Of a DNA stretch of 64,000 nucleotides, positions 31,468 to 42,426 are shown piece after piece (within the stretch, counting starts at the first letter, position 1; each line of letters opens with the position of its first letter). The notes below the pieces were generated by a model, which worked only from the letters and a program-made list of their open reading frames with translations, was not told the DNA's origin and searched no databases. The position numbers and the translations under genes were made by a program. Origin of the DNA: Deinococcus sp. KNUC1210. Lineage in GTDB: Bacteria > Deinococcota > Deinococci > Deinococcales > Deinococcaceae. Location of the stretch: contig NZ_CP092190.1 of the NCBI RefSeq assembly GCF_022344005.1, positions 1 through 64,000 on the forward strand, in the 5' to 3' direction.

Positions 31468-31706
31468 TGCCTGAACTGCCCCCGCTGACGCTGTATTCCC
31501 GCCAGGGCTGCCACCTGTGCGAGGACGCCGAGAATGCGCTGAAGTCGCTCGGCTGGGCGTTTACCCGCTGTGACGTCGATGCCGACCCCCTCCTGAAGGC
31601 AACCTACGGCTTCGACGTCCCGGTGCTGGCTGTAGCAGGCCGTGTGGTGCTCAAGGGCGTCATCACGCGCTCACGGCTGCTGCGCTGGCGGGCCGGCGTC
31701 TCCTGA
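31467..31706 (+). CDS. Glutaredoxin-like (DUF836-type) thiol protein
   Basis: 79 residues. A thioredoxin-fold N-terminus TLYSRQGCHLCEDAENAL holds a CHLC redox motif, followed by DVDADP and the cis-Pro segment FDVPVLAV. It is translationally coupled to the DUF456 gene (TGATG). A cytoplasmic thiol-disulfide role is likely. Confidence 0.82.
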   Translation: MPELPPLTLYSRQGCHLCEDAENALKSLGWAFTRCDVDADPLLKATYGFDVPVLAVAGRVVLKGVITRSRLLRWRAGVS

Positions 31707-31745
31707 ACGATTCATGCGGGCCGGGGTACACTGGCCTAGATACTC

Positions 31746-32675
31746 ATGCACCCAGTCTTCCTACAAATCGGCAGTTTTACCATCGCCTGGTACGGCGTTC
31801 TGATCACTCTCGGCATCGTTCTGGGGGCCTGGATCGGCACCCGCATGGCCCGGCAACGCGGCCTGAACGAGCAGCTTTTCTCGGATATGATCCTGTGGGC
31901 GGTGCTCTGGGGCGTGATCGGGGCGCGGGTGTTCTTTGTGGCGACCTCGTGGAATCTGTTCTCCGGCAAGACCGGGACAGCTCTGCTCTTCGACATCATC
32001 AATATCCGCCAGGGCGGGATCAGCATTCACGGCGGCCTGATCTTCGGCGTCGGCTATCTGATCTACGCGGCCCGCCGCCACCGCATCAACTTCTATCAGT
32101 ATGCCGACCTCTTCGTGCCGGGCGTGTGTTTCGGCATTATCGGCGGACGCATCGGCAACATCATGAACGGCTCGGACACGGTCGGACGTGTGACCGGCTG
32201 GCCCATCGGCTTTCGCTGGCCTGATTCGGCGCGGGGCTTTCACGACTCGCTGTGCAGCGCCGCCACGCCGCTCAATCTGCTTCAGTACTGCCAGAATATC
32301 GGCGGCAAGCCGGTCATGACCGCGCCGGTTCACTTCACCCAGATGTACGGCGTCATCATCGGCATCATCCTCTCGGTGGCGGTGTTCTACTGGCTGCGCT
32401 CGAAGCGCCCCGGCTGGGCCTTCTGGCAGTTCTGGCTGTGGTATAGCCTGCTGCGTGCGGGCTGGGAAGAGACCTTCCGCCTCAATCCGCTGCCCTGGAA
32501 GGTGTACCTGTCCGAAGGTCTGGACAAGGCGGGCATCGGCCTGTTCACCGAGACGCAGCTCATCAGCATTCCGCTGATTCTGCTGAGCATCTACATGCTG
32601 TGGCGCATCCGCAGAGAGCCGGAACAGCCCTGGACACCCGCTCCTGAACCGGTCAGCACCGGAGCAAAGGCATGA
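31746..32675 (+). CDS. lgt: Prolipoprotein diacylglyceryl transferase
   Basis: 309 residues, an integral inner-membrane enzyme that transfers diacylglycerol to the lipobox Cys of prolipoproteins. It has about seven membrane helices and the Lgt signature [10 protein letters not shown] (about 136-145), HGGLIFG and YGVLITLGI. Several lipoproteins in this window (subtilase, PEBP, CAP, cyclophilin) are its expected substrates. TACACT lies 13 nt upstream of the ATG, so the leader is very short. The stop overlaps the glmU start by 4 bp. Confidence 0.95.
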   Translation: MHPVFLQIGSFTIAWYGVLITLGIVLGAWIGTRMARQRGLNEQLFSDMILWAVLWGVIGARVFFVATSWNLFSGKTGTALLFDIINIRQGGISIHGGLIFGVGYLIYAARRHRINFYQYADLFVPGVCFGIIGGRIGNIMNGSDTVGRVTGWPIGFRWPDSARGFHDSLCSAATPLNLLQYCQNIGGKPVMTAPVHFTQMYGVIIGIILSVAVFYWLRSKRPGWAFWQFWLWYSLLRAGWEETFRLNPLPWKVYLSEGLDKAGIGLFTETQLISIPLILLSIYMLWRIRREPEQPWTPAPEPVSTGAKA

Positions 32676-34159
32676 GCGACCTTCCCCAGGAGCAGCCGAA
32701 CGATCAGCCGCCCGCGCCGCGCCCCCTGGACGTGGTGGTGCTGGCTGCCGGAGCGGGTACGCGCATGCGCTCGAAGCTCCCCAAGATGCTGCATCAGGTG
32801 CTGGGTCGCCCGATGGTGGCCTGGAGCGTGCGGGCCGCGCAGCAGCTCGGCGCACGCGACATCGTGGTGGTGACGGGGCATGGTGCGGCGCAGGTCGAGG
32901 CGGCGCTGGCACCGCTGGGGGTGCGTTTTGCCCGCCAGGAACAGCAGCTCGGCACCGGGCACGCCTTTCTTCAGGCCGCGCACCAGCTTCGTGGCGGGGC
33001 CGACGTGCTGCTGCTGTACGGCGACAGCCCGATGCTGCCCGCCTCGACGCTGCGGGCGCTGCTGGACGCACACCGCAGTGGTCACAATGCCCTGACGGTT
33101 CTGACAAGCGAACTGCCCGACGCCACCGGCTACGGGCGCATCATCCGTGCGCCGAGCGGCGAGGTGCTGAAGATCGTCGAGGAGAAGGCTGCCACCCCTC
33201 AGGAAAAACTGGTGCGCGAGTTCAACAGCGGTGTCTACGTGATGAATGCGGCAGCGCCGGAACTGGCCGAGCGCATCGGCAACGACAACGCGGCGGGCGA
33301 GTATTACATCACCGACCTGCTGGCGCTGTACCGCCAGAGCGGGTCACGGGTGGCAGCCTTCCGCATTGCCGACCCCGGCGAGGTGATGGGGGCCAACGAC
33401 CGCGTTCAGCTCGCGGAACTGGAAAACATCATGCGGGCGCGGATCAACGAGGCGCATATGCGGGCGGGTGTGACCATTCAGGACCCGGCCACCACCCTGA
33501 TCGAAGATACCGTGACCATCGCGCCCGACAGTCTGCTGGAACCGGGCGTCATTCTGCGCGGCGAAACCTACATCGGTGAGGGCGTGACGGTGGGGGCCTA
33601 CAGCGTGTTGAGCGACTGCGTGCTGGAAGACGGCGTGACTGTCAAGCCGCACAGCGTGCTGGAAGGCAGCCACGTGGGGCGCGGCAGCGACGTGGGACCG
33701 TTTGCGCGACTGCGTCCGGGAACGCGTCTGGGTGAGGGCGTGCATATCGGCAACTTCGTCGAAACCAAGAATGCCCGGCTGCATGGCGGCGTCAAGGCCG
33801 GACATCTGGCGTATCTGGGCGATGTCGAGATCGGGCAGGAAACCAACATCGGCGCGGGTACCATCGTCGCCAATTTCGACGGACTGAACAAACATCAGAG
33901 CCAGATCGGGGCGGGCGTGTTCATCGGCTCGAACAGCACCCTGATCGCGCCGCGCTCGATCGGAGACGGAGCCTTCGTGGCGGGTGGTAGCACCCTGAAC
34001 AAGGACGTGCCCGAAGGCGCGATGGCGATTGCACGGGGGCAGCAGCGCATTCTGGAAGGCTGGTCGCGGCGCTACTGGCAGGGCATGGGCGAGAAGGTCG
34101 GGCAGAAGCTGCCGTGGCTGGCAGGGTGGCTGGCACAGCAGCCAGACGCCGAACGTTGA
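32672..34159 (+). CDS. glmU: Bifunctional GlmU (GlcN-1-P acetyltransferase / GlcNAc-1-P uridyltransferase)
   Basis: 495 residues making UDP-GlcNAc for peptidoglycan. The N-terminal uridyltransferase has [20 protein letters not shown] and YGDSPML. The C-terminal left-handed beta-helix has hexapeptide repeats, [20 protein letters not shown] and the acetyltransferase segment [21 protein letters not shown]. It is slightly longer than the E. coli enzyme (456), mainly at both ends. It is coupled to lgt by ATGA. Confidence 0.96.
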   Translation: MSDLPQEQPNDQPPAPRPLDVVVLAAGAGTRMRSKLPKMLHQVLGRPMVAWSVRAAQQLGARDIVVVTGHGAAQVEAALAPLGVRFARQEQQLGTGHAFLQAAHQLRGGADVLLLYGDSPMLPASTLRALLDAHRSGHNALTVLTSELPDATGYGRIIRAPSGEVLKIVEEKAATPQEKLVREFNSGVYVMNAAAPELAERIGNDNAAGEYYITDLLALYRQSGSRVAAFRIADPGEVMGANDRVQLAELENIMRARINEAHMRAGVTIQDPATTLIEDTVTIAPDSLLEPGVILRGETYIGEGVTVGAYSVLSDCVLEDGVTVKPHSVLEGSHVGRGSDVGPFARLRPGTRLGEGVHIGNFVETKNARLHGGVKAGHLAYLGDVEIGQETNIGAGTIVANFDGLNKHQSQIGAGVFIGSNSTLIAPRSIGDGAFVAGGSTLNKDVPEGAMAIARGQQRILEGWSRRYWQGMGEKVGQKLPWLAGWLAQQPDAER

Positions 34160-34310
34160 GGCTGAACCCGCTGTCTGCACACAATCTTGATCTTTTCTCA
34201 ACATCCAACCTCGCCGGGTGCGCGTATAACTAGGTGAGAGACAGGAAACGTGCGTTCCGGGTTTGCGGCAGAGCAGCTGCGCCGCGCCGAGGCGTCAAGG
34301 AGACTAGATC

Positions 34311-34487
34311 ATGGGGCCAGTGGAAATTATTCTGATCGTCGTTGTGGTGGTGCTGCTGTTCGGTGCTCGTAAGCTGCCGGAAATCGGCAAGGGGCTGGGC
34401 CAGGGCATCAAGGAATTCAAGCAGACGGCCACGGCCAAAGACGACGGCACCACCGTCACCGTCGTCAAGCCTGAAGACCGCAGTTAA
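34311..34487 (+). CDS. tatA: Twin-arginine translocase subunit TatA
   Basis: 58 residues: an N-terminal membrane helix ([14 protein letters not shown]), the conserved [21 protein letters not shown] hinge and amphipathic helix, and a short charged tail. AAGGAG lies about 8 nt before the ATG at 34311. TatC follows 14 bp later, and together they form a minimal Tat exporter for folded proteins. It is too short to stand out on length alone, but the sequence is unmistakable. Confidence 0.95.
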   Translation: MGPVEIILIVVVVVLLFGARKLPEIGKGLGQGIKEFKQTATAKDDGTTVTVVKPEDRS

Positions 34488-34501
34488 GCGGGAGGTGCGC
34501 C

Positions 34502-35299
34502 GTGGCCGAACAGAACGTGCCTGGAATGCTTGAAAAGAGTGCGCCGCTGCTCGATCACCTCGAAGAGCTGCGTACCCGCATCATCTATATGCTGGTCTTT
34601 CTGGCGGCGGGGCTGGGCATCGCCTGGAATTTCGTGCCACAGATCATCAAGCTGCTTCAGGAACCGCTGACGCATACCAATCTGTACAAGGCTGGAAAGT
34701 TGCAGCTGGTGGCGACCCAGCTGCCCGAACAGCTGCTCCTGAGCTTCAATATCGCGCTGTGGGCGGGGCTGGCGCTGTCGCTGCCGTTCATCCTGCATCA
34801 GGTGTGGCTGTTCATCGCGCCGGGCCTGTACGCCGACGAGAAGCGCTGGGCGGCTCCGTTTATCATCGGGGCGGGCTTCAGCTTTCTGCTGGGTGTTTTT
34901 ACTGCCTACGAACTGATCGTGCCGCCGATGGTCAAGTTCCTGGCCGATTTCCTGGGCGGCACGGTGGCGGGTTTTCTCAGCATCGGCACGTATATCGGGC
35001 AGCTCACCACCGTCATGATCGCCTTCGGGCTGTTTTTCGAGATGCCGATTCTGGCCGTCGTCCTCACCAAGATCGGCATCGTCAATCACGTGATGCTGGG
35101 CAAGGTCCGCAAATTCGCCTTCATTCTGTGTCTGGTCGCGGGAGCGGTCATCACGCCGACCACCGATCCGGTCAACATGTCGCTGTTTGCCGGGCCGCTC
35201 TATCTGCTGTACGAACTGGGCGTGCTGCTGTCGCGGGTGTTCCGCAAGCGCGAGGTCGTGGATGAACTGACCACCGGCGATCCCTTTGCCGGAGCCTGA
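34502..35299 (+). CDS. tatC: Twin-arginine translocase subunit TatC
   Basis: 265 residues and six membrane helices. Family motifs are LLDHLEELRTRI at the N-terminus and the conserved FxxEMPIL segment (here GLFFEMPILAVVL). It is the Tat signal-peptide receptor. The GTG start at 34502 has GGGAGGTG directly upstream. It forms an operon with tatA. Confidence 0.95.
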   Translation: MAEQNVPGMLEKSAPLLDHLEELRTRIIYMLVFLAAGLGIAWNFVPQIIKLLQEPLTHTNLYKAGKLQLVATQLPEQLLLSFNIALWAGLALSLPFILHQVWLFIAPGLYADEKRWAAPFIIGAGFSFLLGVFTAYELIVPPMVKFLADFLGGTVAGFLSIGTYIGQLTTVMIAFGLFFEMPILAVVLTKIGIVNHVMLGKVRKFAFILCLVAGAVITPTTDPVNMSLFAGPLYLLYELGVLLSRVFRKREVVDELTTGDPFAGA

Positions 35300-35376
35300 T
35301 TGATACCGACTTCACCCGATTGTATGTGCCGCTTTTTTCAATCTGATCAGCATGAGAAACTGAATTGACTATGTAG

Positions 35377-35404
35377 CCCCCGCCTCTGATCTGGCGGGGG
35401 TCTT
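35377..35404 (+). terminator. Rho-independent terminator of tatAC
   Basis: CCCCCGCC (35377-35384) pairs with GGCGGGGG (35393-35400), followed by TCTTT. Confidence 0.75.
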
Positions 35405-35416
35405 TACACTGTCGCT

Positions 35417-36508
35417 ATGAACCCCACAGCTTCTATCGAAGACCTGCGCCGTCAGGTCGATGACATCAATCTGGAACTTCTCAAACTGCTGAGCCGCCGG
35501 GGTGAAGTCGTCGCCCAGATCGGCCATGCCAAAACGCTGGAAGGCCGCCCGCACCACTACGATCCCAAGCGTGAGGAAGACCAGTTTCACACGCTGGAAA
35601 CGCTCAACCCCGGCCCCTTCACCAACGCCGCCGTCAAAGCGGTCTTCAAGGAGATCTTCAAGGCCAGCCTCGATCTGGAGGAGGCCAACGACAAGAAGCA
35701 ACTGCTGGTGTCGCGCAAGGTGCAGAAGACCGACACCGTGCTGAGCATCGGCAGCGTGCGGATCGGCGGCGACAGCCCGCCCGTGCTGCTGGCGGGGCCG
35801 TGCAGCATCGAGTCGGAAGAGCAGATGGACGCCACCGCGCACTTTCTGGCGGGCCGTGGCGTGAAGATGCTGCGCGGCGGAGCGTACAAGCCGCGCACCA
35901 GTCCCTACGGCTTTCAGGGCATGGGCGTGGACGGTCTGATCATCGGCGCCGGAGCCGCCCGCGAGAACGGACAGATCTTCGTGACCGAAGTGATGGACAC
36001 GAGAGACGTGGAAGTGGTGTCGGAATACGCCGATATTCTGCAGGTGGGCGCACGGAACATGCATAACTTCGCCCTGCTGCGCGAGGTGGGCCGTGCGGGC
36101 AAGCCGGTGCTGCTCAAGCGCGGCCTGTCCGCCACCATCGAGGAGTGGCTCTACGCCGCCGAGTACATTCTGGCTGAGGGCAACATGCAGGTGATTCTGT
36201 GTGAACGCGGTATTCGCACCTTCGAGAAGTGGACGCGCAACACGCTCGATCTGAGTGCGGTGGCCCTCGCCAAGCAGGAAACCCACCTGCCGGTCTTCGT
36301 GGATGTCACACACGCTGCGGGCCGCCGCGACCTGCTGATTCCGCTGGCGAAGGCGGCGCTGGCAGTGGGCGCAGACGGCATTCACGTCGAAGTTCACCCC
36401 AACCCGGCAACCGCTCTGTCCGACAACGAGCAGCAGCTCGACTTCGCCGGATTCGAGGCCTTTCAGACAGAGATCGCGCCGTACATGAACGCCATGGTTG
36501 CCCGCTGA
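35417..36508 (+). CDS. Chorismate mutase / 3-deoxy-7-phosphoheptulonate synthase fusion
   Basis: 363 residues. The N-terminal AroQ-type chorismate mutase domain (about 1-90; LRRQVDDINLELLKLLSRR) is fused to a type I-beta DAHP synthase (about 115-360; AGPCSIES, GAYKPRTSPYGFQG, LLKRGLSATIEEW, VDVTHAAGRRDL). The synthase makes the first shikimate-pathway intermediate, and the mutase domain commonly acts as its allosteric sensor for chorismate or prephenate. TACACT lies 6 nt before the ATG: a leaderless-type start. It is monocistronic. Confidence 0.95.
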   Translation: MNPTASIEDLRRQVDDINLELLKLLSRRGEVVAQIGHAKTLEGRPHHYDPKREEDQFHTLETLNPGPFTNAAVKAVFKEIFKASLDLEEANDKKQLLVSRKVQKTDTVLSIGSVRIGGDSPPVLLAGPCSIESEEQMDATAHFLAGRGVKMLRGGAYKPRTSPYGFQGMGVDGLIIGAGAARENGQIFVTEVMDTRDVEVVSEYADILQVGARNMHNFALLREVGRAGKPVLLKRGLSATIEEWLYAAEYILAEGNMQVILCERGIRTFEKWTRNTLDLSAVALAKQETHLPVFVDVTHAAGRRDLLIPLAKAALAVGADGIHVEVHPNPATALSDNEQQLDFAGFEAFQTEIAPYMNAMVAR

Positions 36509-36552
36509 AGAGACGTTGCTGCTGAAGAAACGCGACAGGCGGTAGGAAAAGG

Positions 36553-36574
36553 GGACAGGTGCAGATGCCTGTCC
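36553..36574 (+). terminator. Hairpin downstream of the DAHP synthase gene
   Basis: GGACAGG (36553-36559) pairs with CCTGTCC (36568-36574). The remaining 36575-36958 is AT-richer non-coding DNA in which I see no supported gene, RNA or promoter. Confidence 0.5.
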
Positions 36575-36958
36575 TCTTCCATTTGTTCGACGCTGAACTG
36601 GCATCGCTCTTCATGCCGTGCGTCTTCCTCTGCTCCTGCGCCCCAGTACAGGGCGTCCGGGAGGTTTTTTCACTGGTCCCTGCCCAACCCCTTTTGTAAG
36701 AGAAGTTGAAGAAACTCATTCTTATCATGAAGATCGCCGCCTGAACTGGCGCTCCATCTTCATAAAGGGGATTTTCGTCATTGTCCATGACTGATGACGA
36801 ATTCTTCTCTATCGAAATATGGCGTCTCAGACGGCAAATCTCAGGTTTTAGGGGGCTGATATCGCCGAATGTACAAAATCCGTTACTTTCTCCTGCCTTT
36901 GTGAGCGGCGCGTCAGGCCCCGTTCGTATTGTGAGGACAAGAAAAACGGAGGGATCAG

Positions 36959-37575
36959 ATGACTCAGCTCGTGAAGTTGGAACGGAACCGTGGAAGCGCC
37001 GCATTCATCCTGGGAAGCCTGCTGGCCCTGGCACTGACTGCTTGCGGAGGCAGCACAGTTCCGGCGGTGGTCATACCCACTCCAACCACGTCGCAGGGGG
37101 AGGCACGGGCAGCACCGTCAGCACCCAGACGCTCAGCCCCGAAGAGACTCAGATTCTGGCGGCGGTCGATGTGGCGCGGTCCCAGGCCCGCGTGTGTGGA
37201 ACGCAGTCCTTCGCCGCGACCACCCCGCTGACCTGGAACACGCTGCTCGCCAAGGCGGCCAAAGATCACTCGCAGGATCTGGCCGACGTGGATTTTACCG
37301 CCGACCCCAACCACCCCGACCTGATGCACATCGGCAGCAATGGCAGCACCGCTCAGCAGCGGATTGAGGCGGCAGGCTACATCGGCTGGACGAGCATCGG
37401 AGAGAACTTCGCCGCTGGCTACGACGTTTCGCAGGTCGTGGATGCCTGGATCGCCAGCCCGGGCCACTGCAAGAACCTGATGAGCCCGAAATTCCACGAA
37501 ATCGGCGTGGGCTACGTGTACAGCGCCAGCGCCAAGTATCACACCTACTACACCCAGGATTTCGGAACCCGCTGA
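36959..37575 (+). CDS. CAP/SCP-family extracellular lipoprotein, frameshifted after the signal region
   Basis: The lipoprotein N-terminus (MTQLVKLERNRGSAAF, lipobox LALTAC) and the CAP domain (ARSQARVCG, TWNTLLAKAAKDHSQDLAD, GENFAAGYDVSQVVDAW, GHCKNLMSPKFHEIGVGY) lie in two frames. Restoring one G in the run at 37096-37100 fuses TPTTSQG to GTGSTVSTQTLSPEE and gives about 205 codons. AGGGAT with a GGAGG context precedes the ATG. CAP proteins of this type are exported, and their role is unsettled in bacteria. Conserved His and Glu of the CAP cavity are present. Confidence 0.85.
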
Positions 37576-37593
37576 GGCAGCCGAGTACGAACC

Positions 37594-37635
37594 AAAGAGA
37601 GAAGGCCGGGCACAGTCGCTCGGCCTTCTCTCTTT
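37594..37635. terminator. Bidirectional terminator, perfect 15-bp stem
   Basis: AAAGAGAGAAGGCCG (37594-37608) and CGGCCTTCTCTCTTT (37621-37635) pair exactly between convergent genes. Confidence 0.85.
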
Positions 37636-37661
37636 GCGTCGGTGCAGGGGTGCAGTTGGGA

Positions 37662-39428
37662 TCAGCGCTGCGCCCGCTGTGCGCCGACGAAGTCCAGAAA
37701 CGCCTGACGGCCCAGCGTATTGACCACCTGTTCCGGCAGCAGTCCGGCCTTCCGGGCAGCCATGACGCCGTACTGCACGTCGGTCAGGCCGCCGAGCGTG
37801 TGGGCGTCGGTGTTGATGGCGAATTTCAGCCGGTCGCGCCAGCGCAGCGCCACGCGCCAATCCAGATCGAGTCGGTAGGGACTGGCATTGATCTCGACCA
37901 CCGTGCCCTGTGCGGCGCAGGCTTCCAGCACCGCTTCCAGATCGAGCGCATAGCTGGGTCGGCGCAGCAGCAGGCGGCCGGTGGGGTGCCCCAGGATGGT
38001 GGTCAGCGGGTGCGATACCGCCCGGATCAGGCGCTCGGTCTGGCGCTCGCTGGGCAGGGTGAAATGGCTGTGGACGCTGACCACCACGTAATCGAGCTGA
38101 GCCAGCAGCTCATCGGGATAATCGAGTGAGCCGTCTTCCAGAATGTCCACCTCTGCGCCCGCGACCAGCGGCACACCGGCAGCCTGCAACTCGCGCACTT
38201 CCCGGAGTTGCTGCCGCAGCCGCCCGGCATCCAGCCCGTTGGCATAGTGCGCCGCGCCGGAATGGTCGCCTGTTCCCAGGTAACAGCCGCCGTCTGCACC
38301 GAAATCCAGCCGCTCGGCCTCGCGGGCCATCGCCTCGATGCTGGCGGTGCCGTCTGACCAGGTGGAGTGGGTGTGCAGCAGCGCCCGCAGATCCTGCACC
38401 CGCAGCAGAGCCTCGGCGGGGGGCAGCGCGGCCAGGGCAGCGGCTCCCAGCGCCCAGTGTTCATCCTCGCGGTACTCGGGCGGCAGCTCGGGCCAGCCGA
38501 GTTCGCGCAGCACGTCGGCCTCGGCTGGTGTTTCCAGCAGCGCTGGGCCGCGCTTCAGACCGCGCCCCGACAGCGACAGGCCGAGTTCCTGCGCTCTGGC
38601 CCGTGTTGCCTGTCGGTAGGCCGCGCCGCCTCCGAACATCAGGTCGAGTGCGCCGCGTGTCTCGGCAGCCGCGTGGCCGATCTCGACCGGCAGACCCTCC
38701 AGCCGCCCGGTCAGCAGCGGTTTTCCTTCGACCATCTGCACTTCGTCCAGCCGCCCGTCGAGCCGCTCACGCAGCTGCGTGGCCGTGGCAGTCGCGGTCA
38801 GGCGCACGGTGCCCACGGTGTCCAGGCCGCGCCGCAGCTCGCCGGAAAGCCGGGGTTCCAGACCGTCCAGCAGGGTCGCCACCTGTGTGCCCAGCCGGAG
38901 GGCAGTGTTCAGGAATTCACGTGACTGCGAGGTCAGGGCGAACTCGGCCGCGTCCGAGAGGGTGGCGGCGCTCTTGACCCCGAACCCCTTGAGCTTCGAC
39001 AGTCGCCCGTCCTGCGCGGCCTCCCACAGCGTCTGCAAGGAGTCGATGCCCGCTTCCCACAGGGCGCGAATCTTCTTTGGCCCCAGCCCGCGTACCCGGA
39101 ACAGGCTCAGTACGCCCGGTGGCAGTTGCGCTTCCAGCTCGGCCAGCGGTCCGAACACGCCGGTCTGCACGTAGGTCATCAGCTCGGCGGCGATGCCTGG
39201 CCCCACTTTTGGAATGCGCCGGAATTCGCGGGCCGCGAGCGTTTCCAGCGTTTCGTCCTGTCCCTCCAGGCTGCGGGCCGCGCCCCGGAAGGCGTTGGCG
39301 CGGAACTCCTCGGCTCCCAGCACGTCGAGCAGATCGGCGCTGCGCTTCAGAGCCGATATCAGCGCCTTCAGGTGCCCCATGATTTCTCCGGTATCGGGGT
39401 CGAACTGCTGAGGTACCGGTTTCGTCAT
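37662..39428 (-). CDS. polX: Family X DNA polymerase (PolX) with C-terminal PHP domain
   Basis: 588 residues. N-terminal helix-hairpin-helix regions (IPKVGPGIA, VRGLGPKKIRALWEAG, LKGFGVKSAATL), a nucleotidyltransferase palm, then a PHP phosphoesterase domain with its metal ligands in place (LHTHSTWSDG, TGDHS, GAEVDILEDG, SVHSHF, GHPTGR, NTDAH). In the palm, the family block GS-x-RR...GD-x-D reads GELRRGLDTVGTVRLT, so the catalytic DxD is replaced by TVR. The PHP domain should give 3'-5' exonuclease activity. GGAGGTGAGG precedes the ATG. It lies 4 bp after a second PHP gene. Confidence 0.92.
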   Translation of the reverse strand: MTKPVPQQFDPDTGEIMGHLKALISALKRSADLLDVLGAEEFRANAFRGAARSLEGQDETLETLAAREFRRIPKVGPGIAAELMTYVQTGVFGPLAELEAQLPPGVLSLFRVRGLGPKKIRALWEAGIDSLQTLWEAAQDGRLSKLKGFGVKSAATLSDAAEFALTSQSREFLNTALRLGTQVATLLDGLEPRLSGELRRGLDTVGTVRLTATATATQLRERLDGRLDEVQMVEGKPLLTGRLEGLPVEIGHAAAETRGALDLMFGGGAAYRQATRARAQELGLSLSGRGLKRGPALLETPAEADVLRELGWPELPPEYREDEHWALGAAALAALPPAEALLRVQDLRALLHTHSTWSDGTASIEAMAREAERLDFGADGGCYLGTGDHSGAAHYANGLDAGRLRQQLREVRELQAAGVPLVAGAEVDILEDGSLDYPDELLAQLDYVVVSVHSHFTLPSERQTERLIRAVSHPLTTILGHPTGRLLLRRPSYALDLEAVLEACAAQGTVVEINASPYRLDLDWRVALRWRDRLKFAINTDAHTLGGLTDVQYGVMAARKAGLLPEQVVNTLGRQAFLDFVGAQRAQR

Positions 39429-39432
39429 GGCC

Positions 39433-40242
<810 letters not shown>

Positions 40243-40265
40243 ATCCACAGGCTACCCTGAGACAC

Positions 40266-40736
40266 ATGGAAACGCACTTGAGAATTGACCTGCTGACCGG
40301 TGAGGCGGCGCTGGCCTTTCTTCCGAATCTGATTCCGCTGGCAGTGGCCATCTTCGATGACGACGACGATTTCATGACGTTGCCCGCCGACGCCGCCGAG
40401 AAACCCGGCCTGATGCTGCTGACGGCCTGGATCGGCACCGACCTGCGGGGCTTCAAGATGGGTTACCGGCGCAGCGAAAAGCACTTCTATAGCTGGCTGG
40501 GCGGTGTGCTGCCAGAGGCGAGAGGCCATGGCATCGCCCGCCGTCTGATGGACGCCCAGCACGCCTGGGCCACCGAACAGGGGTATACCACTGTCAGCAC
40601 CGAAACCTTCAACCGCTACCGCCCGATGTTGCTGCTGAACATTCAGAGCGGGTTTGACGTGGTGGGCACACTGACGACCCTGGGCGGAGAGGCCAAGATC
40701 GTGCTGAGGAAGGTGCTGGGAAGCTCCGGGGCCTGA
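40266..40736 (+). CDS. GNAT family N-acetyltransferase
   Basis: 156 residues. The acetyl-CoA binding motif A is seen as [23 protein letters not shown] (core R-G-H-G-I-A), followed by [14 protein letters not shown]. The ATG at 40266 has TACCCT 7 nt upstream and is divergent from the PHP gene only 23 bp away, so both promoters are compact and probably leaderless. The substrate is unknown. Confidence 0.85.
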   Translation: METHLRIDLLTGEAALAFLPNLIPLAVAIFDDDDDFMTLPADAAEKPGLMLLTAWIGTDLRGFKMGYRRSEKHFYSWLGGVLPEARGHGIARRLMDAQHAWATEQGYTTVSTETFNRYRPMLLLNIQSGFDVVGTLTTLGGEAKIVLRKVLGSSGA

Positions 40737-40867
40737 GTAAAGCGGGCCTCCTGCGCTCAGACCCCGGCACCCGGAGGCGGCGTGGAGGGTCAACCGCCTC
40801 CAGGGGCTCTGGCTGTGGCTCATCGCGCATTGCCCACGGCCCGCCCCTGGCTTCTATACTTGCCTTT

Positions 40868-42426
40868 ATGTCCGATGTCGCCACTTCCAGCCCCGACGCT
40901 CAACCCAACCGCGAGGGTCTGCACGAACAGACCGTCGCCCGCCTGAACAACCAGGCCGCGCTGAAGGAAGCCGGCTTCGACACCCACCCCTACAGCTATC
41001 CGCAGACGCACCACGCCGCCGACGTGCTGGCCGCGCATCCAGGCGGCGAGGCGGGCACCCGCTGGGACGACGCGACCTACAGTCTGGCGGGCCGGGTCAT
41101 GCAGTTCCGGCACATGGGCGGCGCGGCCTTTGCCGACGTGCAGGACGGCTCGGGCACCCTGCAGGTGTATTTCGGCAAGAAGGTCACCGAGCAGTTTGCA
41201 GCCACCAAAAAGATCGACCTGGGCGACATCATCGGGGTGCAGGGGGTGCCGTTCGTGACCAAATCCGGTCAGGTGACGCTGGAGGCCGCGAGCTGGCAGC
41301 CGCTGGTCAAGAGCCTGCACCCGCTCCCCAGCAAGTTTCACGGTCTGCAGGACGACGAACTGCGGGCACGCCGCCGCTACGTCGATCTGATGGTGAACCC
41401 CGACAGCCGCGAAGTGTACCGCACCCGCAGCAGGGTGGTGCGGTTCATCCGTCATTTTCTGGATAGCCGCGAGTTCATGGAGGTCGAAGGCCCGACGCTT
41501 CAGGTGGTGCCCGGCGGCACCGAGGCCAAGCCCTTCAAGACCTTTCACAACGCCCTGTCCCACGAATTCTCGATGCGGATCAGCCTGGAACTGTACCTGA
41601 AGCGCCTGCTGGTCGGCGGCTTCGAACGGGTGTACGAGATCGGGCGCAACTACCGCAACGAGGGAATCGACCGCACGCATAATCCGGAATTCACCATGCT
41701 GGAGGCGTATTTCGCATACGGCGACTATCAGGACATGATGAAGCTCGTCGAGCAGTTGCTGCATGACCTGGTGGTCGAGCTGAAGGGTGAGCCGAAGCTG
41801 ACATATCAGGGCAGGGAACTCGATTTCAGTCTGCCCTTCAGGCGTCTGGATTTCGTGACCGCGCTACGCGAACAGGCGGGTCTGACGTTCGATCCGCTCG
41901 ATCTGGCGCAGTTGCGGGCCTGGAGCGACGCCAAGCACCCGGAATTTCGCAAGGTGCCCGATTACAAGCTGCTCGACAAGCTGGGCGGCGAGTATGTCGA
42001 GCCGCTGCTGCAGAACCCCACCTTCCTGACCGATATGCCGCTCGCCATCAGCCCGCTGGTGAAAGTGCACCGCGAGCGGGAGGGGCTGGCCGAGCGAACC
42101 GATCTATATATCGCGGGCTTCGAACTGGCTCCGATCTACAGCGAGCTGAACGACGCTCTCGATCAGCGTGCCCGGTTCGAGGCGCAGACGGCCCGGCGCG
42201 ATGCGGGTGACGACGAGGCCCACGAGCAGGACGAGGATTTCCTGCTGGCACTGGAATACGGAATGCCGCCGACAGCCGGGATGGGCATGGGTATCGACCG
42301 CCTGACCATGCTGATGGCCGACCGCGACAGCATCCGTGACGTGCTGCTGTTTCCGCTGCTGCGCCCGAGAAGGGCGAGGCTGAGAAGAGCGCTGGAGAGA
42401 CCGACGAGTCAGCCAGCCACAGCTGA
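40868..42426 (+). CDS. lysS: Lysine-tRNA ligase (class II), frameshifted at the extreme 3' end
   Basis: Class II LysRS: an OB-fold anticodon domain (about 60-170), then the catalytic core with motif 2 ([25 protein letters not shown]) and motif 3 ([12 protein letters not shown]). All catalytic parts lie before the defect. At the CCC at 42364-42366 one base is missing: restoring it gives [19 protein letters not shown] and a stop at 42426. As written, the frame runs on to 42472 with an Arg-rich tail. TATACT lies 7 nt before the ATG (leaderless-type). It is essential, so a real loss is unlikely. Confidence 0.93.

Noticed and set aside
36781..36958. Upstream extension of the CAP-domain frame starting MTDDEFFSIEIW
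   Set aside because: It is in frame with the CAP domain only because of the downstream frameshift. It has no ribosome site or signal peptide, and the lipoprotein start at 36959 explains export.
36575..36958. Riboswitch or small RNA in the 384-bp gap after the DAHP synthase gene
   Set aside because: I found no recognisable conserved aptamer core or strong nested hairpins beyond the terminator.
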